From: SZUA-87 sp041687805
GTDB taxonomy: Bacteria; Actinomycetota; Acidimicrobiia; Acidimicrobiales; Aldehydirespiratoraceae
Assembly (NCBI GenBank): GCA_041687805.1
Contig: JBDNJK010000025.1
Coordinates: 1 to 56,960 of the forward strand
Length of the DNA: 56,960 nucleotides
Reading direction: 5' to 3'
The first letter of the stretch is position 1; each line of letters begins with the position of its first letter. Below the pieces are notes generated by a model. The model searched no databases, was not told the DNA's origin, and saw only the letters and a program-made list of their open reading frames with translations. This document shows, in pieces, positions 7,563 to 16,437 of the stretch. The position numbers were made by a program, and so were the translations under genes.

Positions 7563-8671
7563 GAGAACGTCGACTTGATCTTGGAGAACAGCCCCTGCTC
7601 TTCCTCGGCAACAACTTCGCCACGAAGATCTGCCAGGCGTCGCAACAACGCCTCCTGTTCGGTGTCGAGATCGTCGGGGACATCAACCATGAGAACCACT
7701 CGCAGGTCGCCACGGCCTCGGCCTCTCACGTGGGGAACTCCACGCCCTCGGAATCTCACTTCCTGGCCCGGTTCAGCCCCACGAGGAATGTCGAGCTTCT
7801 CTTCGCTGTCGAGAGTGTCGTATGCGATCTCGGCACCCAAGGCGGCTTGTGTGAACGGGATATGAAACAAGTGCACGAGGTCGTCACCGTCACGTCGCAG
7901 CGTTGGATGTGGCCTGACTCTCACATGCACGTAGAGATCGCCGCTGGGGCCACCACGCGGCCCGGCAGCCCCACGACCTGCCAGGCGCAAGGTCGAACCA
8001 TCGTCGACCCCCGGGGGGACCTCCACCGAATAGGTCATCTCCTCGATCGTGCGGCCATGGGATTCGCAATCCGGGCACGGCTTGTCGATTATTTCGCCCG
8101 CGCCGCCACATGACGGGCACGGGGCCGAGGTGACCATCTGTCCAAGAATCGACTGCCGCACACGCCTGACCTGTCCAGCGCCGCCGCACTCATTGCAGAC
8201 CTGTGGTTTGCTACCCGCTTCCGCACCGGACCCATCACAGGTCTCGCACCGGATAGCGGTGCGAAGCTTCACTTCCCGCTGGCCACCAAAGACAACGTCC
8301 TCGAGGTCGAGATCGACGTCGGTCTCGAGATCCTCGCCATGCTGGGGGCCCTTGCGTTGGGCTCCCCCACCAGTAAAGGGTGAACCCTGGCCGAAGAATG
8401 CCTCAAAGATGTCTCCTAAACCGCCGCCACCGCCGAACGGGGCACCGCCGGCGCCCGGCTCATCGGTTCCGAAACGGTCGTATCGAGACCGCCGCTCACG
8501 ATCTGACAAAACCTCGTATGCGGCTCCAATCTCCTTGAAGTGAGTTTCAGCAGATGAATCTCCGGGATTGACGTCGGGGTGGAACTTGCGGGCCAACTTC
8601 TTGTAGGCGCGCTTGATCTCTTCGTCGGTCGCGTCGCGCCCGACCCCGAGAGTCTCGTAATGATCTGTCAT
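7559..8671 (-). CDS. dnaJ: Chaperone DnaJ (Hsp40)
   Basis: A 370-residue type I Hsp40 that delivers clients to DnaK and stimulates its ATPase. In order: J domain (about 4-68) with the HPD tripeptide, a Gly/Phe-rich stretch (GAGGAPFGGGGG), a zinc-finger domain with four CXXCXGXG-like repeats (CETCDGSG, CNECGGAG, CPSCGGAG, CPDCESHG), and the client-binding C-terminal beta domains. The last repeat has S-H in place of G-X, a mild departure that keeps both cysteines. The ATG directly follows the hrcA stop codon with no gap. dnaK and grpE are not in this window, so this is the hrcA-linked DnaJ copy. Confidence 0.97.
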   Translation of the reverse strand: MTDHYETLGVGRDATDEEIKRAYKKLARKFHPDVNPGDSSAETHFKEIGAAYEVLSDRERRSRYDRFGTDEPGAGGAPFGGGGGLGDIFEAFFGQGSPFTGGGAQRKGPQHGEDLETDVDLDLEDVVFGGQREVKLRTAIRCETCDGSGAEAGSKPQVCNECGGAGQVRRVRQSILGQMVTSAPCPSCGGAGEIIDKPCPDCESHGRTIEEMTYSVEVPPGVDDGSTLRLAGRGAAGPRGGPSGDLYVHVRVRPHPTLRRDGDDLVHLFHIPFTQAALGAEIAYDTLDSEEKLDIPRGAEPGQEVRFRGRGVPHVRGRGRGDLRVVLMVDVPDDLDTEQEALLRRLADLRGEVVAEEEQGLFSKIKSTFS

Positions 8672-9661
8672 CTAATCCTCGCTCAGAGCCTGACCGAGAC
8701 GGAGGCTAACGACTGCAACGGCCGAGAGTGCCTGGCTGTAGTCCATTCGAGTAGGCCCGATGATGCCGATGGTGCCGGCAGCTTCTCCACCGACATTGTA
8801 TGGCGCAACGACCAACGAGCACTCGGCGAGAGGCGCCATTCCAGTCTCTTCGCCTATGGCGACCCTCAGTCCTCGACCAACCACGTCGGAAATGAGCGAC
8901 ACGACGACAACTTGCTGCTCAAGGAACGCCAAGACCTCGCGCACCTGCTCGACCGCCTCGAACGCCGACGCCACCCGCGAAGCACCACCCACGAACACCT
9001 CAGCGCTGCGACCTGCCTCTTGAATTGCCGCGATCGCTGCGCTGACCAGCGGGTCGTCGTCCGGCACATGATTATCGGCCAGTTGGGCGAACGAACACCC
9101 GACAACAGCCTCGGCCAATCGCCTCCCGGCGTCATCCACGATCTCGCGATCGACTTCGTCGACAGTCTCGACCGTGCGCTTCTCGATCACTCCGTTGGAC
9201 AACACGGCCACCACCATCACGATGTGTGCCGTGAGGTCGACCAACTGCACCGACCTGATGGTTGCCACCTCGACGGACGGCCCCACCACTACGCCGGTCC
9301 AGTCGGTGAGGCTGCTCAGCAAATCGGACGTGCGGTCGAGCATGGTCTCGAGTTCGGAGTTTGCTGTGTCGAAAAACTCGCTCACCATCGAGTGGTCAGC
9401 CTTGGCAAGCACAGGGTCGATCGAGCGAAGATGATCAACGAAGAAACGGTAGCCCTTGTCTGTGGGAATTCGGCCGGCACTCGTGTGTGGCTGGGTTAGA
9501 TAACCCTGTTCCTCAAGTGCGCTCATCTCGTTGCGAATGGTGGCCGCCGAAACTCCGACACTCGCTGCGGACGCTACGCGACTCGAACCGACAGGCATGG
9601 CAGTGCCGATGTATTCCTGTACGACAGCCGACAAGATGGCTGCCTTCCGGTTGTCGAGCAT
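8672..9661 (-). CDS. hrcA: Heat-inducible transcription repressor HrcA
   Basis: A 329-residue repressor with an N-terminal winged helix (about 1-75: VGSSRVA, SAATIRNEMSALEEQGYL, the SAGRIPTDKGYRFFV signature) and a GAF-like dimerisation domain ending in LGQALSED. HrcA binds CIRCE inverted repeats upstream of groE or dnaK operons and is released on heat shock when GroEL is occupied. I see no CIRCE (TTAGCACTC-N9-GAGTGCTAA) in front of this gene, so its targets should lie elsewhere. The start ATG at 9661 is preferred over TTG at 9667 because AGGA lies seven bases upstream. It heads hrcA-dnaJ-rsmE. Confidence 0.95.
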   Translation of the reverse strand: MLDNRKAAILSAVVQEYIGTAMPVGSSRVASAASVGVSAATIRNEMSALEEQGYLTQPHTSAGRIPTDKGYRFFVDHLRSIDPVLAKADHSMVSEFFDTANSELETMLDRTSDLLSSLTDWTGVVVGPSVEVATIRSVQLVDLTAHIVMVVAVLSNGVIEKRTVETVDEVDREIVDDAGRRLAEAVVGCSFAQLADNHVPDDDPLVSAAIAAIQEAGRSAEVFVGGASRVASAFEAVEQVREVLAFLEQQVVVVSLISDVVGRGLRVAIGEETGMAPLAECSLVVAPYNVGGEAAGTIGIIGPTRMDYSQALSAVAVVSLRLGQALSED

Positions 9662-9741
9662 CTTCAAATCCTAGCGGTCAGCCCACAGCTGCTCATCCCA
9701 ACGAACACGCCCACCATATGGCGACAGCGATAACGGTCGAG

Positions 9742-11526
9742 TCAGTCGTCGAGTTGAAGGGCAGAAATGAACGCCTCCTGGGGGATGTCGACGCGACCGA
9801 TCGACTTCATGCGCTTCTTGCCCTCCTTCTGTTTCTTGAGGAGCTTGTTCTTGCGGGTGACGTCACCGCCATAGAGCTTTTCGGTCACGTCCTTACGGAA
9901 TGCCCGCACCGTCTCACGAGCGATGATTTGGCCCCCGATTGCTGCCTGAATCGGAACCTCGAACTGCTGCCGTGGAATCAGTTCCTGAAGCTTCTTGGCC
10001 ATGCTGCGCCCATATTTGTAGCTGCGGTCGCGGTGGACGATCGTGCTGAACGCGTCTACCGGCTCGCCATGAAGCAGCACGTCGACCTTGACGAGGTCGC
10101 CTACGACATAGCCGGCCGTGTCGTAGTCGAGGCTGGCATAACCCTGGGTACGGCTCTTGAGCTGATCGAAGAAATCGAGGACCACTTCCGCCAATGGAAC
10201 GGTGTATTGCAGTTCCACACGTTCGGGCGACAGGTACTCCATCTTCAACATCGACCCACGTCGGCTCTGGCATAGCTCCATCACCGTGCCCGTGTATGCG
10301 GTTGGCGTGAGGATGTGGACGGTGAGCATGGGTTCGGCGACAGATTCGATCTCAGCGGCCGGAGGCAAGTCGGACGGATTGGACACAATCGACGTTCGCC
10401 CATCGGCGCGGGTGACGTGATACTCCACGGAGGGCGCTGTTGAGATGAGCGAGAGCCCGAACTCGCGCTCCAGACGTTCCCTGACGATTTCCATGTGGAG
10501 CAACCCGAGGAATCCGCAACGGAAACCAAAACCGAGAGCGCCAGAGGTTTCGGGCTCGTAGGTGAAGCTGGAATCATTGAGGCGCAACTTCTCAAGGGCC
10601 TCACGCAGATCAGTGAACTCGTCGCCGTCGATCGGGTAGAGCCCGGAGAACACCATTGGCTTGGGTTCGTCGTAGCCGGCGAGCACCTCTGTTGCGGCGC
10701 GTCGATCGTCGGTGACCGTCTCACCCGAGCGGGCTTCGCCCACGTCCTTGATACCAGCCATCAGGTAGCCAGTTTCACCAGGGCCCAACCGATCCACCAG
10801 AACATTCTGCGGATTGCGAATACCGATCTCGTCGAGTTCGTGGACGGTTTTGGCCTGCATGAATTGAAGCCGGGTCTTGGGAGTAATGACCCCGTTGAAT
10901 ACCCGAATCGATGAGACCACCCCGCGGTATTGATCAAAATGTGAGTCGAATATCAGTGCCTGAAGCGGGGCATCAGGATCTCCCGTGGGAGCGGGGGTGC
11001 GAGAAACCACGGCGTCGAGCAACTCAGCGACGCCTTCACCGGTCTTGGCCGATATCCGCAGAATCTCATCCGCCGGGATTCCCAACACTTGCTCGATCTC
11101 AGCCGCACATCGATCAGGCTCTGCCGCTGGCAGGTCGATCTTGTTGAGGCAGGCAACAATTTCCAGATCATGTTCGATCGCCAAGTAGCAGTTGGCGAGC
11201 GTCTGGGCCTCGATCCCCTGAGCCGCGTCGACCACCAAGATCACGCCCTCACACGCTGCGAGCGACCGGCTCACCTCGTAGCCAAAGTCGACGTGACCAG
11301 GAGTGTCGATGAGATTGATCACATGATCTGCCCAATTGAGAGTGACCGACTGGAGCTTGATGGTTATCCCCCGTTCGCGCTCAAGGTCCATCGAGTCGAG
11401 GTACTGGGCTCTCATATCCCTGGCATCGACGGCGCCGGTCAGTTCGAGGATTCGATCCGCGAGAGTGGACTTGCCGTGATCAATGTGGGCAATGATCGAT
11501 GTGTTTCGTATGCGATCGAGGTCCAT
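9742..11526 (-). CDS. lepA: Elongation factor 4 (LepA)
   Basis: A 594-residue translational GTPase that binds the ribosome like EF-G and is linked to back-translocation and 30S biogenesis. It shows the G1 AHIDHGKS near residue 12, ERERGITIK (switch I), DTPGHVDF (G3) and NKIDLP (G4), then the LepA-specific C-terminal domain ending in KKQKEGKKRMK...VDIPQEAFISAL. Length matches the family. The start ATG at 11526 gives the conserved opening MDLDRIRN; upstream codons in frame do not resemble LepA. No clear Shine-Dalgarno is visible. It is divergent from rpsT across 150 bases. Confidence 0.96.
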   Translation of the reverse strand: MDLDRIRNTSIIAHIDHGKSTLADRILELTGAVDARDMRAQYLDSMDLERERGITIKLQSVTLNWADHVINLIDTPGHVDFGYEVSRSLAACEGVILVVDAAQGIEAQTLANCYLAIEHDLEIVACLNKIDLPAAEPDRCAAEIEQVLGIPADEILRISAKTGEGVAELLDAVVSRTPAPTGDPDAPLQALIFDSHFDQYRGVVSSIRVFNGVITPKTRLQFMQAKTVHELDEIGIRNPQNVLVDRLGPGETGYLMAGIKDVGEARSGETVTDDRRAATEVLAGYDEPKPMVFSGLYPIDGDEFTDLREALEKLRLNDSSFTYEPETSGALGFGFRCGFLGLLHMEIVRERLEREFGLSLISTAPSVEYHVTRADGRTSIVSNPSDLPPAAEIESVAEPMLTVHILTPTAYTGTVMELCQSRRGSMLKMEYLSPERVELQYTVPLAEVVLDFFDQLKSRTQGYASLDYDTAGYVVGDLVKVDVLLHGEPVDAFSTIVHRDRSYKYGRSMAKKLQELIPRQQFEVPIQAAIGGQIIARETVRAFRKDVTEKLYGGDVTRKNKLLKKQKEGKKRMKSIGRVDIPQEAFISALQLDD

Positions 11527-11624
11527 GGAGCTGCCGACTAGGGGGTAGGACAACGGACGATACCCACACCTTGCTCTGGCGCGACAGGAACTGAAGGCGG
11601 GTGCGATCGGGGCACGTGACCCTG

Positions 11625-11630
11625 TAGTAT
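11625..11630 (+). promoter_or_regulatory. Possible -10 element of rpsT
   Basis: TAGTAT, preceded by TG, lies about 50 bases before the rpsT GTG. No convincing -35 hexamer is present at 16-18 bases. Suggestive only. Confidence 0.3.
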
Positions 11631-11678
11631 CCACGGTCGGCCTTCTCGGCCTCAACTTTCGTATTCCGGTAGGTACCC

Positions 11679-11951
11679 GTGGCCAATATCAAGTCGCAAA
11701 TAAAGCGCAATCGTCAGAGCGAAGTTCGTCGCATCAGCAACCGCAAGGTTCGATCAGAACTAAGCACCCGAATCAAGTCCGCAGTGAGCGCGGCCGCTGA
11801 AGGATCCGACGATGCTGAGGCGATCCTCCGGGATGCCATCAAGCATCTCGACATGGCTGCTCAAAAGGGTGTGCTCCACAAGAGCACTGCCTCACGTCGC
11901 AAGAGCCGTCTCATGCGTCAGGTCGCCGTGGCTTCGGCCGAGCAGGGCTGA
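11679..11951 (+). CDS. rpsT: 30S ribosomal protein S20
   Basis: A 90-residue basic, helical protein that binds 16S rRNA helices near the bottom of the 30S body. The opening MANIKSQIKRNRQSE and the ending KGVLHKSTASRRKSRL are family hallmarks. The start is GTG at 11679, with GGTAGG upstream; a non-ATG start is common for S20 and fits its autogenous control. It is a single-gene unit, divergent from lepA and convergent with holA, with 14 bases between the stop codons. Confidence 0.97.
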   Translation: MANIKSQIKRNRQSEVRRISNRKVRSELSTRIKSAVSAAAEGSDDAEAILRDAIKHLDMAAQKGVLHKSTASRRKSRLMRQVAVASAEQG

Positions 11952-11965
11952 ACCCGACTCTCGGA

Positions 11966-13018
11966 TTACCGTCGGCGAGCGATGCTCGTCAGGCGGGCCA
12001 CGAGAAGTTCGATCACCAATTCGGGCTGCCAGTCGGTTGTTCCGCGCAGCGACAAGTCTGCTTGGGCAATGAGCTTGATCGATTCGGCGATCGACTGATA
12101 TCCCAGTCGACGGCTCTGAGCCAAAGCCTTCTTGGCCGGAAACGTGGATCCCTTAATTCCAAGAAGGGCTGCCGCTTCGCGATCGCTGTGCGCACCAGCG
12201 CCTTCGAGACGCAACATGTTGGAGTAGCGACGCTGCGTGTAGGCCAGAAGGCGAAACGCCGCCGTGTTGCGATCAGTTGGCGAGCCCTCGAGAGGAATCA
12301 ATCGATGTACCACGGCAACTGCCGCGGCCACGTCGCCGGCATCGACGGCGTCATCGAGATCCCATGGAGCGACGGTGCCGCCGGCTCCTCCGTAGGTGGC
12401 GATGTCTTCGGGGGTCACCGACGCACCGGAGCCCAACGCACCTTCAAGCGTGCGTACCAGCCCTATTACAGCGCTTCGGTCTTCTCCGAGAAGATCCTCG
12501 ACGGCGGTGAATGATCTCCGATCGAACTTGAGCCCGGATTCATCGAGGCGATCGCGAAGCCACGTGGCTGCGGCTTTGCCTCGTGGCGGACGAGTGTCGG
12601 TGACCAAACCGCCGGCCAATTCAACCGCCTCTCGAATCGCCTTCGGCAATGACGGGAACGCCCCCTTTTCGGGCCTTCCGGTTTGAGCGTTGTTGGGCTT
12701 CTCCCAAACCAGGAGCAGATCGGTGGTGTCGAGCAGAGACCCGATCATTTGTATGACCGGCGAGTAGAGGTCTTTGCGGGAGAATCTCCCCATGGCCCGC
12801 CCCACCACCACCCGACGGTCGGTAAGGAACGGTGCCGTGCCGCCCGCAACCACCAAACGGGTGGCATCGACCTGTCCGTCGTCGTCGATATGGTCGGCGT
12901 CGGAGATGATTTCAAGCATCAAGCTGCGATCGCCATCGGCCACCAATTCATCGACCCGAGCGGTGACCGCCTCGCTCACAAGGACTGGATCGTCGCCGAT
13001 CAACAGAGACACCGACAT
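11966..13018 (-). CDS. holA: DNA polymerase III delta subunit HolA
   Basis: A 350-residue clamp-loader subunit that opens the beta sliding clamp in the DnaX complex. The order LLIGDDPVLVSEAV (N-terminal AAA-like domain), LLLVWEKPNN, RDRLDESGLKFD and the collar-domain ending LIAQADLSLRGTTDWQPELVIELLVARL is typical. No Walker A is expected or present. It lies between convergent rpsT and the folP2-like gene, three bases downstream of the latter on the same strand, so it may be the last gene of the comEA-comEC-folP2-holA run. comEC/comEA adjacent to holA is a widely conserved order. Confidence 0.94.
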   Translation of the reverse strand: MSVSLLIGDDPVLVSEAVTARVDELVADGDRSLMLEIISDADHIDDDGQVDATRLVVAGGTAPFLTDRRVVVGRAMGRFSRKDLYSPVIQMIGSLLDTTDLLLVWEKPNNAQTGRPEKGAFPSLPKAIREAVELAGGLVTDTRPPRGKAAATWLRDRLDESGLKFDRRSFTAVEDLLGEDRSAVIGLVRTLEGALGSGASVTPEDIATYGGAGGTVAPWDLDDAVDAGDVAAAVAVVHRLIPLEGSPTDRNTAAFRLLAYTQRRYSNMLRLEGAGAHSDREAAALLGIKGSTFPAKKALAQSRRLGYQSIAESIKLIAQADLSLRGTTDWQPELVIELLVARLTSIARRR

Positions 13019-13021
13019 GGC

Positions 13022-13858
13022 TCATGCCCTCCTGTGTGAGAGGACCGCGCTCATCGTGTCGGCCAAGCGCCTGTTTGCCCTCACATCGTGGGCTCTGAGG
13101 ATGCGACATCCGAGCGCTATGCCAAGCGCGTGAGCTCCCATGGTTCCGAACTTGCGTTGGTCGAGATCTGCGCCGGTGATTTCACCGATGAAACCCTTGT
13201 TGGATGCCGACAGAAACACGGGGAATCCCAACGCCGCCAGATCGTCGCTGTGGTGGAGCAGCTCGAGTGATTGTTGCGGCGTCTTGCCCAGGTCGAGCCC
13301 GGCATCAACCATGATCCTTTGGCGCGGAATACCTGCAGCCAGAGCCGCCGCGGATCGGCTGCGTAGAAAATCGACCACCTCAGAACGAACGTCGGTGTAT
13401 TCGGGCTCAGGATCGGGAATACGCGGCCCAATCCTCACGTGGGTGGCCACCACCGAAGCGCCGTGATCCGCTGCCACACGAAGAAATTCAGGGTCGGCGA
13501 ACCCACTGATGTCGTTACCGACGCAAGCTCCGGCCGCCAACGATTCTTCGAGCACGCCGGCCCTGAAGGTGTCGACAGATATGGGCACGTCGAACCTGTC
13601 GGCCAGTGCGACGACCGCTGGAACAACTCTCTCCATCTCCTCGTCGGGTGTCACCTCCGGGCCCGGGCCGGCCTTACTGCCGCCGACATCAAGAAAGTCG
13701 GCGCCATCATCGACGAGCTGCTGCGCCTTGCGAAGAAAATCGTTGAAATCCCAGTAGTTGCCTTGATCGTAGAACGAGTCGGGAGTGCGGTTGAGAATTC
13801 CCATCACAAGCGCTCTTGTGGTGATATCGAAGCGGTCTTCGCCCAATTCGAGGTGCAT
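13022..13858 (-). CDS. Dihydropteroate synthase-like protein (FolP2 type)
   Basis: A 278-residue TIM-barrel protein of the pterin-binding family. Hallmarks are MGILNRTPDSFYD (about 19-31), DVGGSKAGPG (about 57-66), SVDTFRA, ASNKGFIGE (about 217-225) and RAHD near the end. Canonical dihydropteroate synthases have N-V-TPDSFSD, DIGGESTRPG and SRKxFIG; here the STRPG loop is SKAGPG and the SRK arginine is replaced. The same changes mark the mycobacterial FolP2 class, for which I recall no folate-synthase activity being shown. Pterin binding is likely; 4-aminobenzoate condensation is doubtful. It sits between comEC and holA with 2-3 base gaps. A separate true folP would be needed elsewhere in the genome. 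Confidence 0.85.
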   Translation of the reverse strand: MHLELGEDRFDITTRALVMGILNRTPDSFYDQGNYWDFNDFLRKAQQLVDDGADFLDVGGSKAGPGPEVTPDEEMERVVPAVVALADRFDVPISVDTFRAGVLEESLAAGACVGNDISGFADPEFLRVAADHGASVVATHVRIGPRIPDPEPEYTDVRSEVVDFLRSRSAAALAAGIPRQRIMVDAGLDLGKTPQQSLELLHHSDDLAALGFPVFLSASNKGFIGEITGADLDQRKFGTMGAHALGIALGCRILRAHDVRANRRLADTMSAVLSHRRA

Positions 13859-13860
13859 CG

Positions 13861-15660
13861 TCAGCGACCATAGCCGCCCTCTGCGACAGCGAGAGACGTA
13901 CTCGCAATGTCGGCATCAATCGACACCCGAACTTCGATTCTCGGATCGACCGACATGATCTCAACGGACAAGTCGGTGAGCGACATGACCTCACCGGAGT
14001 GGACCCCGTGGGCACCTCGAACACGATGCAATGGAGGCGCGGCGACTTCGATCGAGCCGTATCTGTCACGGATGGCTCTGACGGCATCGGCGTCTGAGCG
14101 ATTGCCGCGTAAGGCCACAACAGCGTCGACCGATCTCACTCCGTGGAGCCGCAGTGCCTCCAGTGTTCGACGTGGGTCCCGAGGCCGGTCGAGCACGACC
14201 AACGTGGAGGTCCCCGCGTGCCACACGACCGCACCCTCACCAACGTCGGTACGACCCGAGCGGATCGATGGCGCACCAGCCGAGGCCAGTGCCACCACAG
14301 CGACGAGGGTCATCGCCCCGAGCAATTTCACCGTCGGCAATTTGCTGAGTAGCGCAGCCAACCCGAAAGCGAGTACGGCAATTCCGAGCCCACCGACCAT
14401 GACCGCCGGCGACCGCGCCGCCACCCCCGCAACTCCCGATATCCACCACAGAAAGACTCTCGTCGGGAGATGGATTAGGTGGGCAACCCACCCGCCCATG
14501 ACACCAGCGAGCAATCCAGCTGTGCTTCCCCACATCATCACCGGTCCGGCGACCGGTTCGGCCAACACATTCGCGGGTAGCGACATCAACGGCATCGGAC
14601 CGAACGTGGCGATCAAAACGGGCGATACCGCGATTTGTGCCGACACCGTGGTGGCCAACGCCACCCGTAGCAACATCGGCCCCCTCAGTCGCGAAGCAAT
14701 GGGCCCGGAAAACAACACCAACCCAGCGGTTGCGGCAACCGACAGCTGAAATCCAATGACGTGGATGAGAAAAGGATCGATCACCAAGAGAGCTGTGATG
14801 GCCCACGACAAGGCCTTGCGTCCGTCGACATTGAGGTCGAGGGCAGTCGCACCCACCGAGACCCCAGCCATCACCACCGCCCTGAGCACCGATGGCTCGA
14901 ACCTGGTGAGGAGCGAAAACATTGTCAGCAGCAACATCAAGATGACGAGACGTGAGCCCGGACGAAGTCGTGACACCATCGGAGCCACGATCGCCAGGAC
15001 GAACGCCACGTTCTGACCTGACACCACGAGCAGATGTCCGAGGCCCGCCGCTCTGAAATCGTCGGCAGTCGCAGGAAACTGACCACGATCATCACCAATG
15101 ACCATTCCGAGAAACAGCGCGCGATCATTCGCGGGTAACGCTCGGCTGCCGGTGGAAAGAGTGCGCCGAACTTGATTGACGAAACGGCCCACAGGAGCGG
15201 CAGGAGCGTCGGCAACCACTTCGCTCACCGTCAGTCGGCCGACGACGTGTCGCCACCGTGACCATGAGTCGTCGGGCCCTATAGGCGACAACCGGCCTCG
15301 CAGCCACACTCGCTCCCCCGCGAGACGATCGGTCATGGCGTATCCAACAGAACCGTGCGCAGATGCGTCGATACGACGGCTGTCGATTCTGACAGTGAAC
15401 CGGACACCCGAGTTTCCCAACGGAGTCGGATCATCCACGAGCGTTGCCCATCCATCGAACTCCCCTGATTGAACAGGGGCCATGCCAGCCTCAGCGCGGC
15501 TCGCCATAAAGCTGGTAAGCGCGATCAGTGCCAAAAGCACTGAAATCGGACGGCGACTACGGGTTGCTATCGAGGCAACGGCGATGGCGACCCGCCATGG
15601 CGCCGGGATCACCACCAAGGATCCGAGCAACGCCCCGGCAGCGGCAGCGAACGCGGTCAC
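13861..15660 (-). CDS. comEC: DNA uptake channel ComEC/Rec2
   Basis: A 599-residue integral membrane protein that carries single-stranded DNA through the inner membrane in natural competence. Two or three N-terminal helices lead to an outside OB-like domain (about 60-150), then the Competence domain with LGHLLVVSGQNVAFVLAI and about eight further helices. The C-terminal domain (about 480-599) has a metallo-beta-lactamase-like layout (DVGEGAVVWHAG, LVVLDRP), but the HxHxDH metal motif is replaced by RGNRSDAD, so this domain is probably not a nuclease. The ATG overlaps the comEA stop as ATGA. Confidence 0.92.
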   Translation of the reverse strand: MTAFAAAAGALLGSLVVIPAPWRVAIAVASIATRSRRPISVLLALIALTSFMASRAEAGMAPVQSGEFDGWATLVDDPTPLGNSGVRFTVRIDSRRIDASAHGSVGYAMTDRLAGERVWLRGRLSPIGPDDSWSRWRHVVGRLTVSEVVADAPAAPVGRFVNQVRRTLSTGSRALPANDRALFLGMVIGDDRGQFPATADDFRAAGLGHLLVVSGQNVAFVLAIVAPMVSRLRPGSRLVILMLLLTMFSLLTRFEPSVLRAVVMAGVSVGATALDLNVDGRKALSWAITALLVIDPFLIHVIGFQLSVAATAGLVLFSGPIASRLRGPMLLRVALATTVSAQIAVSPVLIATFGPMPLMSLPANVLAEPVAGPVMMWGSTAGLLAGVMGGWVAHLIHLPTRVFLWWISGVAGVAARSPAVMVGGLGIAVLAFGLAALLSKLPTVKLLGAMTLVAVVALASAGAPSIRSGRTDVGEGAVVWHAGTSTLVVLDRPRDPRRTLEALRLHGVRSVDAVVALRGNRSDADAVRAIRDRYGSIEVAAPPLHRVRGAHGVHSGEVMSLTDLSVEIMSVDPRIEVRVSIDADIASTSLAVAEGGYGR

Positions 15661-16340
15661 ACGCTCACCAGATCGGCTATCTGTCGTAACTTGGATTGAC
15701 CGATACCCGGCACCTTTATGAGATCGTCGATGCGAGCGAACGGCCCCTCACGACTCCGAAACGTGATGATCGAAGCCGCAAGGCTCGGGCCAATTCCCGG
15801 CAGCGTCTGCAAGGACTCAGAATTGGCGCTGTTGATGTTGATCCGCATCGCCGACTGCCCTGCCGAACTGGAACCTGCGGCCGATCCTCCCTCGGGAAGG
15901 GCCACCTTGGGTTCGTCTTCACCAATGAGCGGCACCCATATTCGCTGCCCATCAGCAACCGGCATCGCCATGTTCAATCGGCGTCGATCGGCATTGGCAC
16001 TCAAGCCGCCGGCCGCGCGAATCGCGTCAACGACACGATCGTCCGGACGAAGCTCGTGAACCCCGGGATCCGCGACCGCTCCACCCACATCGACCAACAC
16101 GACAATCCGGGCCGAGGTGGACGTCACCGGGCTCAACGAAGGTAATGGAGTGTCGAAAATCGAAGGAATCACCGACTCCGCTGGGGGCGGATCAGGCGCA
16201 CGTAATGCCCACCATCCACCGATGCCGGCAGCCAGCACCGCTATTACACCCGCGGCGACTGCCGCTGGAGTTACACCCAACCGATCGGCTGCCGAACCAA
16301 GCACGGCTCGCACTGACCGGGTCTCTTCGTCCGCAGCCAC
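15657..16340 (-). CDS. comEA: DNA-binding competence protein ComEA
   Basis: A 227-residue membrane-anchored DNA receptor. One helix (about 26-47) anchors it; a SLBB-type beta-grasp domain (about 78-140: VLVDVGGAVADPGVHEL) and a C-terminal helix-hairpin-helix pair (about 167-227: ININSANSESLQTLPGIGPSLA, KVPGIGQSKL) face outwards. The HhH domain binds incoming double-stranded DNA non-specifically and passes it to ComEC, whose gene overlaps this one. Family and role are secure. Whether the cell is competent depends on a transformation pilus, whose genes are not in this window. Confidence 0.94.
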   Translation of the reverse strand: MAADEETRSVRAVLGSAADRLGVTPAAVAAGVIAVLAAGIGGWWALRAPDPPPAESVIPSIFDTPLPSLSPVTSTSARIVVLVDVGGAVADPGVHELRPDDRVVDAIRAAGGLSANADRRRLNMAMPVADGQRIWVPLIGEDEPKVALPEGGSAAGSSSAGQSAMRININSANSESLQTLPGIGPSLAASIITFRSREGPFARIDDLIKVPGIGQSKLRQIADLVSV

Positions 16341-16412
16341 ACGGACCTCCCACTTCGAACTTGTCGATCAGGGGGAGGTGGAAAGCAACGCTGCGCTGAC
16401 GCTATCGGGCGC

Positions 16413-16437
16413 CTGACCGGCTCAGTCGGACGGTCAG
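16413..16437. terminator. Hairpin across the thioredoxin-TPR stop codon
   Basis: CTGACCG (16413-16419) and CGGTCAG (16431-16437) form a perfect 7-bp stem with an 11-base loop, including the stop codon of the minus-strand gene. There is no U tract, so it would be a weak terminator or mRNA 3' end protector. Confidence 0.35.

Noticed and set aside
8579..9499. 306-codon plus-strand frame opposite hrcA and dnaJ
   Set aside because: No domain, no ribosome-binding site, and both genes on the other strand are conserved.
9661..9741. CIRCE operator upstream of hrcA
   Set aside because: Looked for TTAGCACTC-N9-GAGTGCTAA and found no match in the gap before hrcA.
11527..11655. N-terminal extension of LepA by 43 codons
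   Set aside because: The extra residues do not resemble LepA and cover the lepA-rpsT promoter region; the family start is at 11526.
11952..11975. Terminator between rpsT and holA
   Set aside because: CCGAC and GTCGG give only five pairs with a 12-base loop and no U tract.
13907..14749. 280-codon plus-strand frame opposite comEC
   Set aside because: Ser/Thr/Pro-rich low-complexity translation typical of an antisense frame in G+C-rich DNA.
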